DNA from: Planctomycetota bacterium
GTDB taxonomy: Bacteria; Planctomycetota; Planctomycetia; Planctomycetales; Planctomycetaceae
Reading direction: 5' to 3'
NCBI GenBank assembly: GCA_023417655.1
Contig: JAEZFD010000006.1
Location: 1 to 64,000 of the forward strand
Length of the DNA: 64,000 nt
The notes beneath the pieces were generated by a model, which was not told where the DNA came from, searched no databases, and saw only the letters and a list, made by a program, of their open reading frames with translations. A program made the translations under genes and the position numbers. This document shows, piece after piece, positions 9,073-18,667 of the stretch (its first letter is position 1; every line of letters begins with the position of its first letter).

Positions 9073-10389
9073 ATGATGGCCTGTCTTTCTCGTCTGTTTC
9101 TTCTGGGAGTTGTGTCCCTGTGGGTCACACAATCCGTTCGAGCTTCAGACGAGTTTGAACAGGCCCCCATTCACTACAGCGCGTCGACGCCTGATAACCC
9201 GGTCTCGCGTTTCCATGAGGAATTGAAGGCAGGCAAAGCCACACTGAAATATGAAGAAGACTTCGGGTATCTGCGATCATTACTGGAACACCTGCAGGTC
9301 CCGGTCGACTCGCAGCTGCTTGTCTTCTCCAAAACGAGCCTGCAGATTGGGCGGATCTCTCCGAAGGCTCCGCGGTCGATCTTTTTCAACGATGATGTGT
9401 ACGTCGGCTATGCACACGGCGGAGACATGATCGAAATCTCTGTCGCTGACCCGGGTCTCGGGGCCGTCTTCTATACGCTGGACCAGTCCGCAGAGGAACC
9501 GCCCGTCCTTCTCCGCCAGATGGACCGGTGCCTGACCTGTCACGCGACGACACGCACCGAGCATGTCCCGGGTCACCTGGCGAGGTCCCTGCATGTCGAT
9601 TCCCGAGGCCATCCGATTTTTTCCGCAGGGAACCAGAATGTTGATCATCGGACGCCGATTGCGCAACGCTGGGGAGGGTGGTACGTCACCGGCACCCATG
9701 GCAAGCAGACTCACCTCGGCAACTTCATCGCAAAGGAACGCTCGGCGGTCGAGCCCGTTGACAACTCAGCCGGCCAGAACGTGATTGAACTGGGAACACG
9801 CTTTCCCTCAGCCCGGGCGTTGACGCCGCATAGTGACATCGTCGCATTGATGGTGTTCGAACATCAGTTGTTCGTGCAGAATCGGCTGACCAAAGCGAAC
9901 TTCGCGGCCAGACAGGCACTGCACTATCAGTCAACGATGAGTGCTGCACTTGGCAAATCACCGGACTCCTTACTGGAGAGCGTGGACCGCCGACTCAATC
10001 AGGCCGCGCGAGAACTGGTGGAAGCCCTGCTATTCAGCGAAGAAGCGACACTCTCGGAGCCGATCAGTGGAACCTCCGGATTTGCCAACCGATTCACGGC
10101 TCAGGGGCCTCATGACAATCATGGACGGTCTCTGAAGCAACTCGACCTGCAGACACGGCTTTTCAAATATCCATGCAGCTATGAGATTTATTCGTCGCAG
10201 TTCGATGCTCTCCCGCCAGAACTGTTACGTCGTGTCTGGGAGAAGATGCACGCCGTCCTGACGGGAGCCGATGACTCCGAAGACTATGCCCATCTGATTC
10301 CGGCGGACCGACAGGCAATCCTGGAGATTCTGCTGGCGACGAAAGAGAATCTGCCTGACAACTGGCGCAGCAAAGCTGAACTTCCTTGA
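9073..10389 (+). CDS. Secreted c-type haem protein of unknown function
   Basis: A 438-residue protein with a signal peptide (residues 1-24, ending VRASDEF) and a single CxxCH haem-attachment motif, CLTCH, near residue 153. I do not recognise the family with certainty. After the haem site come conserved-looking blocks GGWYVTGTHGKQTHLGNF and HSDIVALMVFEHQLFVQNR, then a long helical C-terminal half. It would act outside the cytoplasmic membrane. A second start codon follows directly (9076). The position 54 bp behind hmp suggests a link to the same stress response, but the haem type and location differ from Hmp, so the link is only positional. Confidence 0.75.
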   Translation: MMACLSRLFLLGVVSLWVTQSVRASDEFEQAPIHYSASTPDNPVSRFHEELKAGKATLKYEEDFGYLRSLLEHLQVPVDSQLLVFSKTSLQIGRISPKAPRSIFFNDDVYVGYAHGGDMIEISVADPGLGAVFYTLDQSAEEPPVLLRQMDRCLTCHATTRTEHVPGHLARSLHVDSRGHPIFSAGNQNVDHRTPIAQRWGGWYVTGTHGKQTHLGNFIAKERSAVEPVDNSAGQNVIELGTRFPSARALTPHSDIVALMVFEHQLFVQNRLTKANFAARQALHYQSTMSAALGKSPDSLLESVDRRLNQAARELVEALLFSEEATLSEPISGTSGFANRFTAQGPHDNHGRSLKQLDLQTRLFKYPCSYEIYSSQFDALPPELLRRVWEKMHAVLTGADDSEDYAHLIPADRQAILEILLATKENLPDNWRSKAELP

Positions 10390-10482
10390 GATATTCTTCT
10401 GCGAGCTGAATGCGTCCTCCTCGCTCAGTGGTTCGAGGGAAGCACTCGAGATGCGAACGCGTTCAGCGGCACGAGGACAATC

Positions 10483-10965
10483 ATGAAACAAGCTGTTCAG
10501 CAGAATCAGTTTCTTCTTGGCTATGCGAAAAATCTGACAGACGATCTGCCCGACGAACGCTGGACCGAACAACCATTCCCCGGAATTAACCATCCGGCCT
10601 GGATCATCGGCCATCTGGCGAATACCGCAGATAGCGGAGTCACCATGGTCGGTGGCCAGAAAGCCGGCAAACCTGAATGGGCAAACCTGTTCAAGGGAGG
10701 CACGACCGTCACCAGTGATCGATCGGCCTACCCCTCGAAAGAGGAGTTGCTCAACTGGTTCAACGGTCAGTATGAGACATTGCAGAAACTGTCTCTCGCA
10801 GCGACTGAAGAACGGCTCAACGCTCCGAACATTCATCCCCGCCTGAAAACGTTGATGCCGACCAACCGGGAGGTGATCACCTTTCTCCTCTCGAGCCATC
10901 TGGCGATACATCTTGGGCAACTTTCGATGTGGCGCCGGCTGATCGGATTGCCACCACTGTTCTGA
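10483..10965 (+). CDS. DinB-fold protein (four-helix bundle, putative metalloenzyme)
   Basis: A 160-residue protein of the DinB/YfiT-like superfamily. The fold is marked by an N-terminal helix, the block NHPAWIIGHLANTAD with its first metal-ligand His, and a C-terminal SSHLAIHLGQLSMWRR with the other two His residues. Family members include thiol transferases and uncharacterised damage-inducible proteins that bind a divalent metal through three His residues, and all three appear to be present. It is followed by a strong stem-loop and faces the S41 protease gene. Substrate unknown. Confidence 0.85.
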   Translation: MKQAVQQNQFLLGYAKNLTDDLPDERWTEQPFPGINHPAWIIGHLANTADSGVTMVGGQKAGKPEWANLFKGGTTVTSDRSAYPSKEELLNWFNGQYETLQKLSLAATEERLNAPNIHPRLKTLMPTNREVITFLLSSHLAIHLGQLSMWRRLIGLPPLF

Positions 10966-10994
10966 TTACACGCAGCGGGGCCACCTGACAAAAC

Positions 10995-11036
10995 AAAATC
11001 GCCGCTGGACGTGAATCCAGCGGCGATTTTATTTTC
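10995..11036 (+). terminator. Stem-loop terminator between convergent genes
   Basis: A 15-bp perfect stem, AAAATCGCCGCTGGA (10995-11009) paired with 11016-11030, closes a 6-nt loop and is followed by ATTTTC. Flanking A and T runs make it usable from both sides: for the DinB-like gene on plus and the protease gene on minus. Confidence 0.85.
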
Positions 11037-11080
11037 TGTTTCAACAGGGGTCAGTGTTGAGTGACTCAGCATTGAGTGAC

Positions 11081-12580
11081 TCATCCGGCTGTCAGCTTGG
11101 GAGCAATGAACACTGGCCCGCGAGAAGATGACGTGTCCGACTTGGCTTCGGTCTTCTTCTCCTCAGGCTTCGCATCAGCAGGCTTGGCGTCTGCTGGAGC
11201 AGCGGTCGCCTTCGTCGCATCCTTCTCTGCGGCCGCTTCGTTCTTAATCTGCTGTTCGAGATACTCCTTCGCTTTCGCCAGCTGGCGGTCAACAAATTCT
11301 GATTTCTCTTTCTTGCCGATGGAGTCACGCAGCATTCGGTCGCGCTGATAGTTCTGGTGGTCTTCCAGAGAGAACTCGACCTTGTAGCCTTCGTTGGGGG
11401 TGACACCCCATTCGTCTGTCTCTTTTGAATCCGGGAAGCGATGAATGTTCTTTCCGCTCGGGCGGTGATAGCTGGCGGTTGTCAGCTTCAGGGCGCTCTT
11501 TCCGTCTTCAAGATCGATCACATCCTGAACGCTTCCTTTGCCCCAGCTGCGTTCGCCAACCACGATCGCGCGATCGTGGTCCTGCAGACAGGCACTGACG
11601 ATCTCGCTCGCAGATGCGCTGTAGTGGTTCACGATGATAGCAATCGGGAATCCTGTGAAAGTGCCGAAGCTCTTGGCACTCCAGGAACGATGAACACTGT
11701 TCCGGCCGTCGGTGCTGACGATCAGTCCCTTGTCGATGAACAGGTCGCAGATTTCGACGGCTGCTTCGAGAAGCCCACCGGGGTTATACCGGAGGTCGAT
11801 GATCAGGCCCTTCATTCCGGCCTTCTTCAGTGACTTCAGAGCTTCGCGAACTTCAGCAGCACTGCGATTGGTGAAGTGTGTCAGGCGGATGTAGCCAATC
11901 TTCTGCTCCGGATCGAGCATCAGATTCCATTTGCCGTCCTTATCGAGAGAGTGTCCCAGCACGGTGTCGAGCTGAATCAGTTCTCGCTTGAGTTGGATCT
12001 TCTCGATTTCCTTGGAGTCGGCATGTCTGACCGCGACTTCAATGACCTCGCCGGGCTTGCCGCGAAGAAGTTCAACTGCGGTGTCGAGTTCTCGATTGTT
12101 CGGAAACTCCTTGACCTGCTTTCCGGCGATTTCGACGACGTGATCACCGGCCTTGATGCCAGCCTTATAAGCAGGGCTGCCAGGCATTGGAGTGATGACT
12201 TCGATTACGCGATGTTCGCGATCCCAATTGACGCGAATCCCGACGCCGCCAAACTCCTGAGAAATTGCTTCCGTGAACTCATTGAGATCATCCGGAGCAA
12301 TGTAGTCTGAATAGGGATCGAGTTCTTCCAGCATCCCACGAACGGCGGCTTCAACCAGCTTCCGCCGATCGACTTCCTTCACATAGTTGCGGTCGATTTC
12401 GTGAAAGGTGTCGACGAACACCCGCATCAGATCGTAATAGTCCTGCTTCTGTTCAGCACCGACGTCGGGCTTCTTTTCCGTCGCAGATTCCTCGGCCCTC
12501 AGCATCGCCGGTGACGTGGCCAGCGATGCCAGCAACAGGCCTCCGGTTACGAATCTCCATGTTCGTCGAAAAGCGATCAT
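11081..12580 (-). CDS. Carboxy-terminal processing protease (S41 family)
   Basis: A periplasmic or secreted serine protease of about 499 residues from the ATG at 12580. Upstream in-frame ATGs at 12604 and 12652 would add residues ahead of an otherwise normal signal sequence. Signal region FRRTWRFVTGGLLLASLATSPAMLRA. The N-terminal region YVKEVDRRKLVEAAVRGMLEELDPYSDYI is typical of CtpA. A PDZ domain follows (GVGIRVNWD to VVEIAGK). The protease core has DLRYNPGGLL, the catalytic Ser in SASASEIVSA and the catalytic Lys in WGKGSVQ. The last 60 residues are a low-complexity Ala/Lys/Pro tail. Such enzymes trim or degrade envelope proteins. Convergent with the DinB-like gene. Confidence 0.92.
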   Translation of the reverse strand: MIAFRRTWRFVTGGLLLASLATSPAMLRAEESATEKKPDVGAEQKQDYYDLMRVFVDTFHEIDRNYVKEVDRRKLVEAAVRGMLEELDPYSDYIAPDDLNEFTEAISQEFGGVGIRVNWDREHRVIEVITPMPGSPAYKAGIKAGDHVVEIAGKQVKEFPNNRELDTAVELLRGKPGEVIEVAVRHADSKEIEKIQLKRELIQLDTVLGHSLDKDGKWNLMLDPEQKIGYIRLTHFTNRSAAEVREALKSLKKAGMKGLIIDLRYNPGGLLEAAVEICDLFIDKGLIVSTDGRNSVHRSWSAKSFGTFTGFPIAIIVNHYSASASEIVSACLQDHDRAIVVGERSWGKGSVQDVIDLEDGKSALKLTTASYHRPSGKNIHRFPDSKETDEWGVTPNEGYKVEFSLEDHQNYQRDRMLRDSIGKKEKSEFVDRQLAKAKEYLEQQIKNEAAAEKDATKATAAPADAKPADAKPEEKKTEAKSDTSSSRGPVFIAPKLTAG

Positions 12581-12740
12581 CCGGCCGTCCCTATGCCTGA
12601 ACATCTTGAAATCGAACCTATGGATTCTAAGTCCGGCGATTCGACGGGGCAAGACAGGTTAAATTTCGGCTCAATTCTTCACCGCAGAATGCACAACCTT
12701 TCTATTCTCCCACGTCACTTCGGCACCGCGATGATCAATG

Positions 12741-12776
12741 AAAAGGGACCGGAAGCAGACTTCTGCCTCCGGTCCC
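12741..12776 (-). terminator. Terminator of the GDSL-fusion gene
   Basis: GGGACCGGAAGCAG (12745-12758) pairs with 12763-12776 apart from one A-C mismatch, with a 4-nt loop. Read on the minus strand it is followed by CTTTTC. It lies about 50 bp past the stop codon of the gene ending at 12829. Confidence 0.75.
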
Positions 12777-12828
12777 CGAATCAATGTGCAATCTTCAATC
12801 GCCTCGATTGAATCTCAATTGTTGAGAC

Positions 12829-15504
12829 TCACTTATTGGCCGTAGCGGCCTTCGCATCGAGCCGTCGCTGGAGCGTCGACTGTGTCTCCTTCAGACCATA
12901 TTCGAGATAGTCATCCAGATCATTCAGCAGGGCCTCCGCTGAAATATCCATCGCTTCCTGACTATCGAAGAAGCTGAGAGCACGAACAGCCTCAAGTCGC
13001 ACGCGCGGATGCTCATCGTTGATTGCAACCTGCAACAGGACGATCGGATTCTCAACCCGGTCGAGAGACTGACTCAGAGCACGAACCGCAGCAGCGCGGA
13101 CGTGTGGATTCTGTGCCTTCAGCAGTTTTTCGAGCAGGCCGGCGTCTACCACGTCGTGATGCTGTTTGACCCAGAAGCCTTCCAACTGCAGACTTTCGAA
13201 TTCTGGTTTGCTGGAATCCTGAGCTGCCAGCCAGCGGTCAACTGCAGCGAGAACTTCCTTGGTATCACGGTCGCGGAGTTCCAGACGGGTGCGATAGCGA
13301 GTGCGGTCTTCATGAGTCTTCAGCTGTTCCAGCAGCTGATCGACGGGCTCTCCAGCGATTTTGGCGGGCTCAACCAGCGGCTTCTTCGTATTCGTGATTC
13401 GCCAGACACGACCATGACTTTTGTCTCGATTCGGATCACGAATTGAGTGCTGCATGTGACCAACCAGCGGGTTGTACCAGTCCAGCACATACAGAGCTCC
13501 ATCGGGACCGAACTGAATGTCCACAGGGCGGAAGTTCGGGTCGGATGATCGGAGAAGTGGAGAAACGGGTTCGCAGTGGACGCCCGACCCCTTTTCCTGC
13601 ATCCGGTACTGCAGCACTCCCTGGAAACCGATGCAGTTGTTCAGCAGATAATCGCCCTGCATTTCATCTGGGAAATGGCGGGAAGAGACAAGCTCGCACC
13701 CGCATGTCGGACGCCACTGCTTGACCAGCATCTCTTTCATTCCGGGATGCTTCCGAGGGAAATCAACAGCTCCCGAAAATGGTGCCGCGACGTAATTTGC
13801 TCCCCCTGAGGCATCAGCGACAAAATTCTGCCCGAACTTGTCGAACACGTGTCCCCAAGGGTTGGCGAAATCGTAGGCGACGTAATTGCTGAACTTCTCA
13901 GTCTTCGGGTCATATCGGAAAACTGAAGCATTGGCAGCACGAGTCAGACCGTAAGGAGACTCGATCTGAGAGTGGTGGAAGGTTCCTTCATTGAAGTACA
14001 GATCGCCGCCGGGACCCCATTCAAAACAGTGCACCGCATGGTGAGAGTCCCCGCTGTCGAGACCATGAATGATTGGACGACTGACATCGGCTTTGCCATC
14101 GCCATCCGTATCTTTCAGGAACACAACGTTCGGCTGCTGGGAGACATACGCTCCGCCATCGCCCAGTTCGACTCCGATCGGCAGGTAAAGCTGATCAGCG
14201 AAAACGGTCTGCTTGTCAGCTTTGCCGTCCTTGTTGGTGTCTTCCAGAATCAGAATCTTGTCGTTGACTGGTTCGCCAGGCAGATACTGGGGATAAGACG
14301 CATTGGTCGTCACCCACAACCGTCCAGCTGAATCAAACGTGAATGAGACAGGATTCTGCAGATCAGGAAACTCGACTTCCGAGGCGTACAGATTGATTTC
14401 GAAACCGTCCGCCAGCGTGAAGAGCTTCTTTGATTCTTCCGGAGAGGTGATTTTGATCTCTTTGGTGAAGTTGGTTTCGATCGGCAGCAGCTCGCCTGTC
14501 TTCGAATCGTCGATCTTCTCAGGCAGGAGTTCGCCGCGAGCCGCGTCCCAAATGCGGTGATCGCGAACATCGACCATCGCCCGCAGCTTTGCGAATTCCG
14601 CCGGGAAGTTGACAACACCGAACGGTTTCTTCCGTCCCCCATAAATGTAGAAGCCGTTGACCGCACGATAGTCATAGAAGAACTGCTTGTTCTTCTCGGC
14701 CACTTCCTTCTTGACTCGTGCGAGCAGAGCCGAATCAATCTGCTCGCCCTTTCCGAATAGGGCCTCGTTGAGAATGGTGGCCAGTTCGGCGTCCCCGTCT
14801 TCAGTCAGGTGGATCCCGTTAATGGTCAGGTTGCTTTTGGGATCATCCAGCAGCGCTTTCGACGGAGTGAACAGATCAACAAATGTGACCTTCTGGGCCT
14901 CGGCCACTTTCTTCATCGCTGCGGTATAGAGGGCGATGTTCTCATTGTTTCGAGTCGCGGCCGGAACATTGCGATCGTTCAGGTCTTCGTTAGCAATGGG
15001 AGAGAACAGCACGATTCGGGGAGCAACTTTGACTTCTCCCGCTTTATCCTGCTGGACCGGCTCATACTTCCCGCGAGAATAGTTCTGCGTGGGGTATTTC
15101 AACTGCTTCAGGTCTTCCAGAAACTTGGCAAGATCCTTTTCGAACTTGGGCAGTCCAGCCGGTCCGTCGAAGGACTCGTTGAAACCGAAGAACGCCAGAA
15201 TCACATTGGGCTGATGATCGATCAGCGTATGTCCGTGATCCTGAAAATCCTGTCCCCGCAGGCGAACATTGATCGTGTCGCCTGAGTACCCGAGATTCCG
15301 CAGGACCAGCTTCTTTTCCGGAAATCGTGCCTGCAGAAGAGTTTCGAAGTTGTTGAAGTACTGAAGTCGCTCGGCGAGGGTGTTCCCGATGATGACCACC
15401 TTGTCACCCTCGTTGAGCGGAAGCGTTTCCGCCTGAACCGTTGTCCCGAAGGGCATCAGAGTTGCAAGCGTGAATGCGGCAAGGCACGAAAACAGTCGTG
15501 GCAT
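12829..15504 (-). CDS. Secreted GDSL hydrolase / TIGR02604 beta-propeller / HEAT-repeat fusion
   Basis: An 891-residue exported protein with a signal peptide (residues 1-25, ending TVQAETL). Three parts follow. The first is an SGNH/GDSL-like domain (about 30-255) with VIIGNTLAERLQ replacing the usual GDS, FFGFNES and NGIHLTEDG. The second is a propeller of the planctomycete membrane-bound dehydrogenase type TIGR02604 (about 365-740), with DGFEINLYAS, DTNKDGKAD, KDTDGDGKAD (calcium-loop-like) and FGPDGALYVLDWYNP. The third is HEAT-like repeats (about 765-880), RAAAVRALSQ and RLEAVRALS. Many relatives also carry a C-terminal cytochrome c domain with CxxCH, but this copy has none. The family is thought to act on extracellular carbohydrates; substrate unknown. 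In the first domain the nucleophile serine is replaced by Asn (GNT), so hydrolase activity is doubtful. Confidence 0.88.
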   Translation of the reverse strand: MPRLFSCLAAFTLATLMPFGTTVQAETLPLNEGDKVVIIGNTLAERLQYFNNFETLLQARFPEKKLVLRNLGYSGDTINVRLRGQDFQDHGHTLIDHQPNVILAFFGFNESFDGPAGLPKFEKDLAKFLEDLKQLKYPTQNYSRGKYEPVQQDKAGEVKVAPRIVLFSPIANEDLNDRNVPAATRNNENIALYTAAMKKVAEAQKVTFVDLFTPSKALLDDPKSNLTINGIHLTEDGDAELATILNEALFGKGEQIDSALLARVKKEVAEKNKQFFYDYRAVNGFYIYGGRKKPFGVVNFPAEFAKLRAMVDVRDHRIWDAARGELLPEKIDDSKTGELLPIETNFTKEIKITSPEESKKLFTLADGFEINLYASEVEFPDLQNPVSFTFDSAGRLWVTTNASYPQYLPGEPVNDKILILEDTNKDGKADKQTVFADQLYLPIGVELGDGGAYVSQQPNVVFLKDTDGDGKADVSRPIIHGLDSGDSHHAVHCFEWGPGGDLYFNEGTFHHSQIESPYGLTRAANASVFRYDPKTEKFSNYVAYDFANPWGHVFDKFGQNFVADASGGANYVAAPFSGAVDFPRKHPGMKEMLVKQWRPTCGCELVSSRHFPDEMQGDYLLNNCIGFQGVLQYRMQEKGSGVHCEPVSPLLRSSDPNFRPVDIQFGPDGALYVLDWYNPLVGHMQHSIRDPNRDKSHGRVWRITNTKKPLVEPAKIAGEPVDQLLEQLKTHEDRTRYRTRLELRDRDTKEVLAAVDRWLAAQDSSKPEFESLQLEGFWVKQHHDVVDAGLLEKLLKAQNPHVRAAAVRALSQSLDRVENPIVLLQVAINDEHPRVRLEAVRALSFFDSQEAMDISAEALLNDLDDYLEYGLKETQSTLQRRLDAKAATANK

Positions 15505-15793
15505 CTTGGATTTCCGTGAAGGGATGGGGCGGGGTCAAACAATTCGCAGACTGGTTCACTGGCAGTTTCACTGTCAGTCATTGCCGTCGGGAGTTCAGGG
15601 TGAAAACCGGGGCATTATTGCGACTGGCGAGACTTCAGACCTGCATGCGAAGGAAGCGGTAATGCAATTCGAAACATCTGATCTTCCCCGGAAGCGGAGA
15701 GACCGGGTAAACCACAGGTTTCGATTGCATATTGTGGCGGATGAAGGATCGATTGTAAAACGTAAGCGAACTTTGAAATGTAGGCCGTAATCG

Positions 15794-16441
15794 ATGAGAC
15801 GGGACGCCAGCACAAGTTGCAGCAGTCGGAACCCGACGCCACGTCGAAGTGGATGGGTCGTTCGTCTTCTGATGCTGTCACTCCCAGTTTTTTTCCTGGC
15901 CGGCGTCTGGTTCATGAGGGGTCCTTCGAACGGGCCAAATACAGGAAATCCCTCTTCGCCCCCCGGCAAGGTCTCCAGTCCGTCCGTTCCACTTGAGGCG
16001 CAGACGACAGACATGTCACCACTTCAGTCCGCAGAATCACCTGCTCCCCAACAGCCGGCCTCAGGCAGTGAATCAGCGGCAAGCGAAACGAAGACATGGT
16101 CTCGCAAAGATCTGACCGGAAAGTGGGTTCTCGACCACAGCATCCGTCGGGAGATCGACATCCAACCTGACGGGACCGCCGTCATGGTCTGCACTCTGGA
16201 TTATCTGACGAGTCTGATTTATGGAAAAGAACTGACCATGAATCTGGAATGGACCCTCGACGGTGATCTGCTCACGCATACCGTCGTGAGTGGCACCCCA
16301 GAAAAGAACGTCAAAAGCCTGACGGACAACTTCGGCAGCAGCATGTCTTATCGCGTGTTGCAGGTCGATCAGGATCAAATGCTGTTACAGGGTCCCGGTA
16401 AGTCCAAGAAGCAGGAACACTGGAAGGCCGTTCGCCCCTGA
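15794..16441 (+). CDS. Membrane-anchored protein of unknown function
   Basis: A 215-residue protein with a basic N-terminus, one hydrophobic segment (about residues 22-41, VVRLLMLSLPVFFLAGVWF), a Ser/Pro-rich linker (about 45-100) and a C-terminal beta-rich domain (about 103-215) starting DLTGKWVLDHSIRREIDIQPDGTAVMVC. This domain looks like the small lipocalin-like or DUF-type domains that begin with an L-x-G-x-W motif. It would sit outside the membrane. It is divergent from the GDSL-fusion gene (289 bp away) and convergent with the BatA-like gene. No function can be assigned. Confidence 0.7.
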   Translation: MRRDASTSCSSRNPTPRRSGWVVRLLMLSLPVFFLAGVWFMRGPSNGPNTGNPSSPPGKVSSPSVPLEAQTTDMSPLQSAESPAPQQPASGSESAASETKTWSRKDLTGKWVLDHSIRREIDIQPDGTAVMVCTLDYLTSLIYGKELTMNLEWTLDGDLLTHTVVSGTPEKNVKSLTDNFGSSMSYRVLQVDQDQMLLQGPGKSKKQEHWKAVRP

Positions 16442-16462
16442 TTCCGACGCTCGTCGAAGCGA

Positions 16463-18610
16463 TCAGGCCTCGACGGGGGTCAACTTACGTGAATTCGCTT
16501 TCAGCGCGGCAATCAGCGACTCGGCAAAGATGAGAAAGAGCGTGGCCAGCAACAGCCACCGCCACCAGCTTTGCCGGGATTCCAGTTCTGCATTCATCAG
16601 CTGCCGCCGCTGCTGGGGACTCAGTTCCTTCTCCAGTGGAGATGAAGGAGCTTCGAACTTCACGCCGTAGGCCGCCAGCACATCTCGGGGCAGAGGGTCT
16701 GTTCGTGATTCCTGCGGATCCAGATTCGCCGCGACCAGAATTGCTTCCGGCCCCTGTGCCTGCTGTAAGGTCGTTCCGAATCGAAAAAGTCCCGGCTCCT
16801 CGATCCGGTACGGTTCCTGAACATTCACGGTTTGTTCCCGTCCTTTGTGCAGGACCGTCAGCGTCTCACCTGCGAGCTTCAGATCACTCAGGCGAACCTC
16901 CTGCCCCACGACATATTGAAAACGCTGCCTCCTCTGCGGAGAAACATTTTCCAGCAACCCATTCATGAGCGGGACAAACTTACTCGACACCGCCAGATCA
17001 CTGTCACTGCGGTTCCAACCGGAAGTCAGCAACAGGACCCTGCCTCCTCCGAGGGGGATTTCTCCCAGCGCAGGTGACTGATTCTCGAAAGTCGCCAGTA
17101 CGCGAAACTCCGGCCCGAAATCGGGTGCGAACTTGCGATACTTCCAAAAACGAATTTTGGTGAAGTCTGAGAATCGTGGATCGTTAAACTGCTTCAACGG
17201 CGGGTACGTCAGATCCACATTTTGAAGCAGGGCGTATTCCCCCGGTTGAGCAACCTCTTCGACCATCTGCGGAGGGCATTGAAGAATGTCGTAAAGGGAC
17301 ATCGCCTGCTCTGCGTTTCTTGCGACGAACAACGCTGTTCCTCCCTTTTCGATCCAGTTTCGAATCCATTCAGACTGCAGTGCAGAGGGAGTGCCGCCGA
17401 TGATCACCCATGAGATCGGCCGGTCAGACCGGACCACACTCGCAGAATCGGTCACGGGGGGAACGGGCGGTGAGTCTTCGTCCCGCCAGTCCGCAATCGT
17501 GACTTCGCGCCAGGGAGTCTTCGGGAAGACTGCATTCAGAAAGAAGCGGAGCCCATCTGGACCTGGGTCTTCCTGAGCCGATCCCAGATAGACCACCTGC
17601 AATTGTTGAACCGACTCGCGAACCGCATACACGGTGTTATCAAAATCGGTCTGATCGCCCGTCAGAATCATAGCGAGACCGACTTCCGAACCGGGGCCTC
17701 GGGGAACGTTCACAACTCGACTCTGTCCCGGGGGAACGGAAACAGAAGTCACAGCGGACTGAGGACCGCTTCCGTCGGTTCCGTCAAACGGGTCTCGTGC
17801 CCTGATATGAAAGGCATCGTTTGTCGAGGCAGCGGAATTGGTCACTCTCAGGCGAATGAACTCCGGGGAAGGAGTCGTTCCATCAGCCAGTTGAAGCGAG
17901 GCGTTCGATCCCTCCAGCGGTTGGACCGGGATCAGTTTCAGCTCGATGTCATTCGGCCAGACATCGCCATTTAATGCATCCCACCCACCTCCAGACTGAA
18001 GGTCGGAAATCAGAATCACTTTCTTCGCCTGCTGACTCTCCTCCTCATCGAGCAGTTCCGTCGCTCGAATGAGTGCAGCCCCTGTTCTAGTTGCTCTCCA
18101 TCCCGGCTTCTCATTCTGCAACGCATTCCGAAACTCTGTCGAACGCACTTCAACTGGCAGCTGCTTCCATGTTTCAACCCCTATCAATTCTCGAACGGCG
18201 TCATCGAATACAAGGAGCGAGAGGGAGTCCTTCGCATTCATTTCGTCTGCGATCTCGCTGACTGCTTTCTGCACCTGCTCCCAGCAATCGCCGCGACGCA
18301 AGCTCGCCGAGGTGTCAACGAGTACCACGATCTTTTTGCCGGGGTCAGACCCGACCTCGGCGCTGGCCTGAGTTCTCAAAAACGGTCGAGCGAATGCAAA
18401 TGCCAGCAGGCAGATGGCAGCCGACCGCAGCAGCAATAGCAGCCAGTCCTCAAGGCGACTGCGCCGCGTCATCCGGGGCGGATCCGGCTGGAGGAACATG
18501 ACGCTACTGAAGATCTGCCGACCTTGTGGGGATCGACGAATCATGTGGAAAGCGATCGGCAGGCCAATGGCCAGCGTTGCGATCAGATAGAGAGGTGCGA
18601 GAAAACTCAC
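16463..18610 (-). CDS. BatA-type VWA membrane protein
   Basis: A 715-residue membrane protein. The N-terminal BatA region (FLAPLYLIATLAIGLPIAFHMIRR) and a second membrane segment near residues 60-78 are followed by a VWA domain with the metal-binding motif VLVDTSASLRRGD. A long extracytoplasmic part follows, and a C-terminal membrane helix near 685-703 (WWRWLLLATLFLIFAESLIA). In relatives, BatA-like proteins act with a MoxR ATPase and a DUF58 protein in envelope or chaperone functions. Here the DUF58 gene lies 57 bp upstream on the same strand, so they form an operon. No MoxR gene is adjacent. Confidence 0.85.
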   Translation of the reverse strand: MSFLAPLYLIATLAIGLPIAFHMIRRSPQGRQIFSSVMFLQPDPPRMTRRSRLEDWLLLLLRSAAICLLAFAFARPFLRTQASAEVGSDPGKKIVVLVDTSASLRRGDCWEQVQKAVSEIADEMNAKDSLSLLVFDDAVRELIGVETWKQLPVEVRSTEFRNALQNEKPGWRATRTGAALIRATELLDEEESQQAKKVILISDLQSGGGWDALNGDVWPNDIELKLIPVQPLEGSNASLQLADGTTPSPEFIRLRVTNSAASTNDAFHIRARDPFDGTDGSGPQSAVTSVSVPPGQSRVVNVPRGPGSEVGLAMILTGDQTDFDNTVYAVRESVQQLQVVYLGSAQEDPGPDGLRFFLNAVFPKTPWREVTIADWRDEDSPPVPPVTDSASVVRSDRPISWVIIGGTPSALQSEWIRNWIEKGGTALFVARNAEQAMSLYDILQCPPQMVEEVAQPGEYALLQNVDLTYPPLKQFNDPRFSDFTKIRFWKYRKFAPDFGPEFRVLATFENQSPALGEIPLGGGRVLLLTSGWNRSDSDLAVSSKFVPLMNGLLENVSPQRRQRFQYVVGQEVRLSDLKLAGETLTVLHKGREQTVNVQEPYRIEEPGLFRFGTTLQQAQGPEAILVAANLDPQESRTDPLPRDVLAAYGVKFEAPSSPLEKELSPQQRRQLMNAELESRQSWWRWLLLATLFLIFAESLIAALKANSRKLTPVEA

Positions 18611-18667
18611 AGTCGCAGATCCTGTTCAGACAACGGCGTCAGGACACGTTCGCGGATGGCACTTCAT

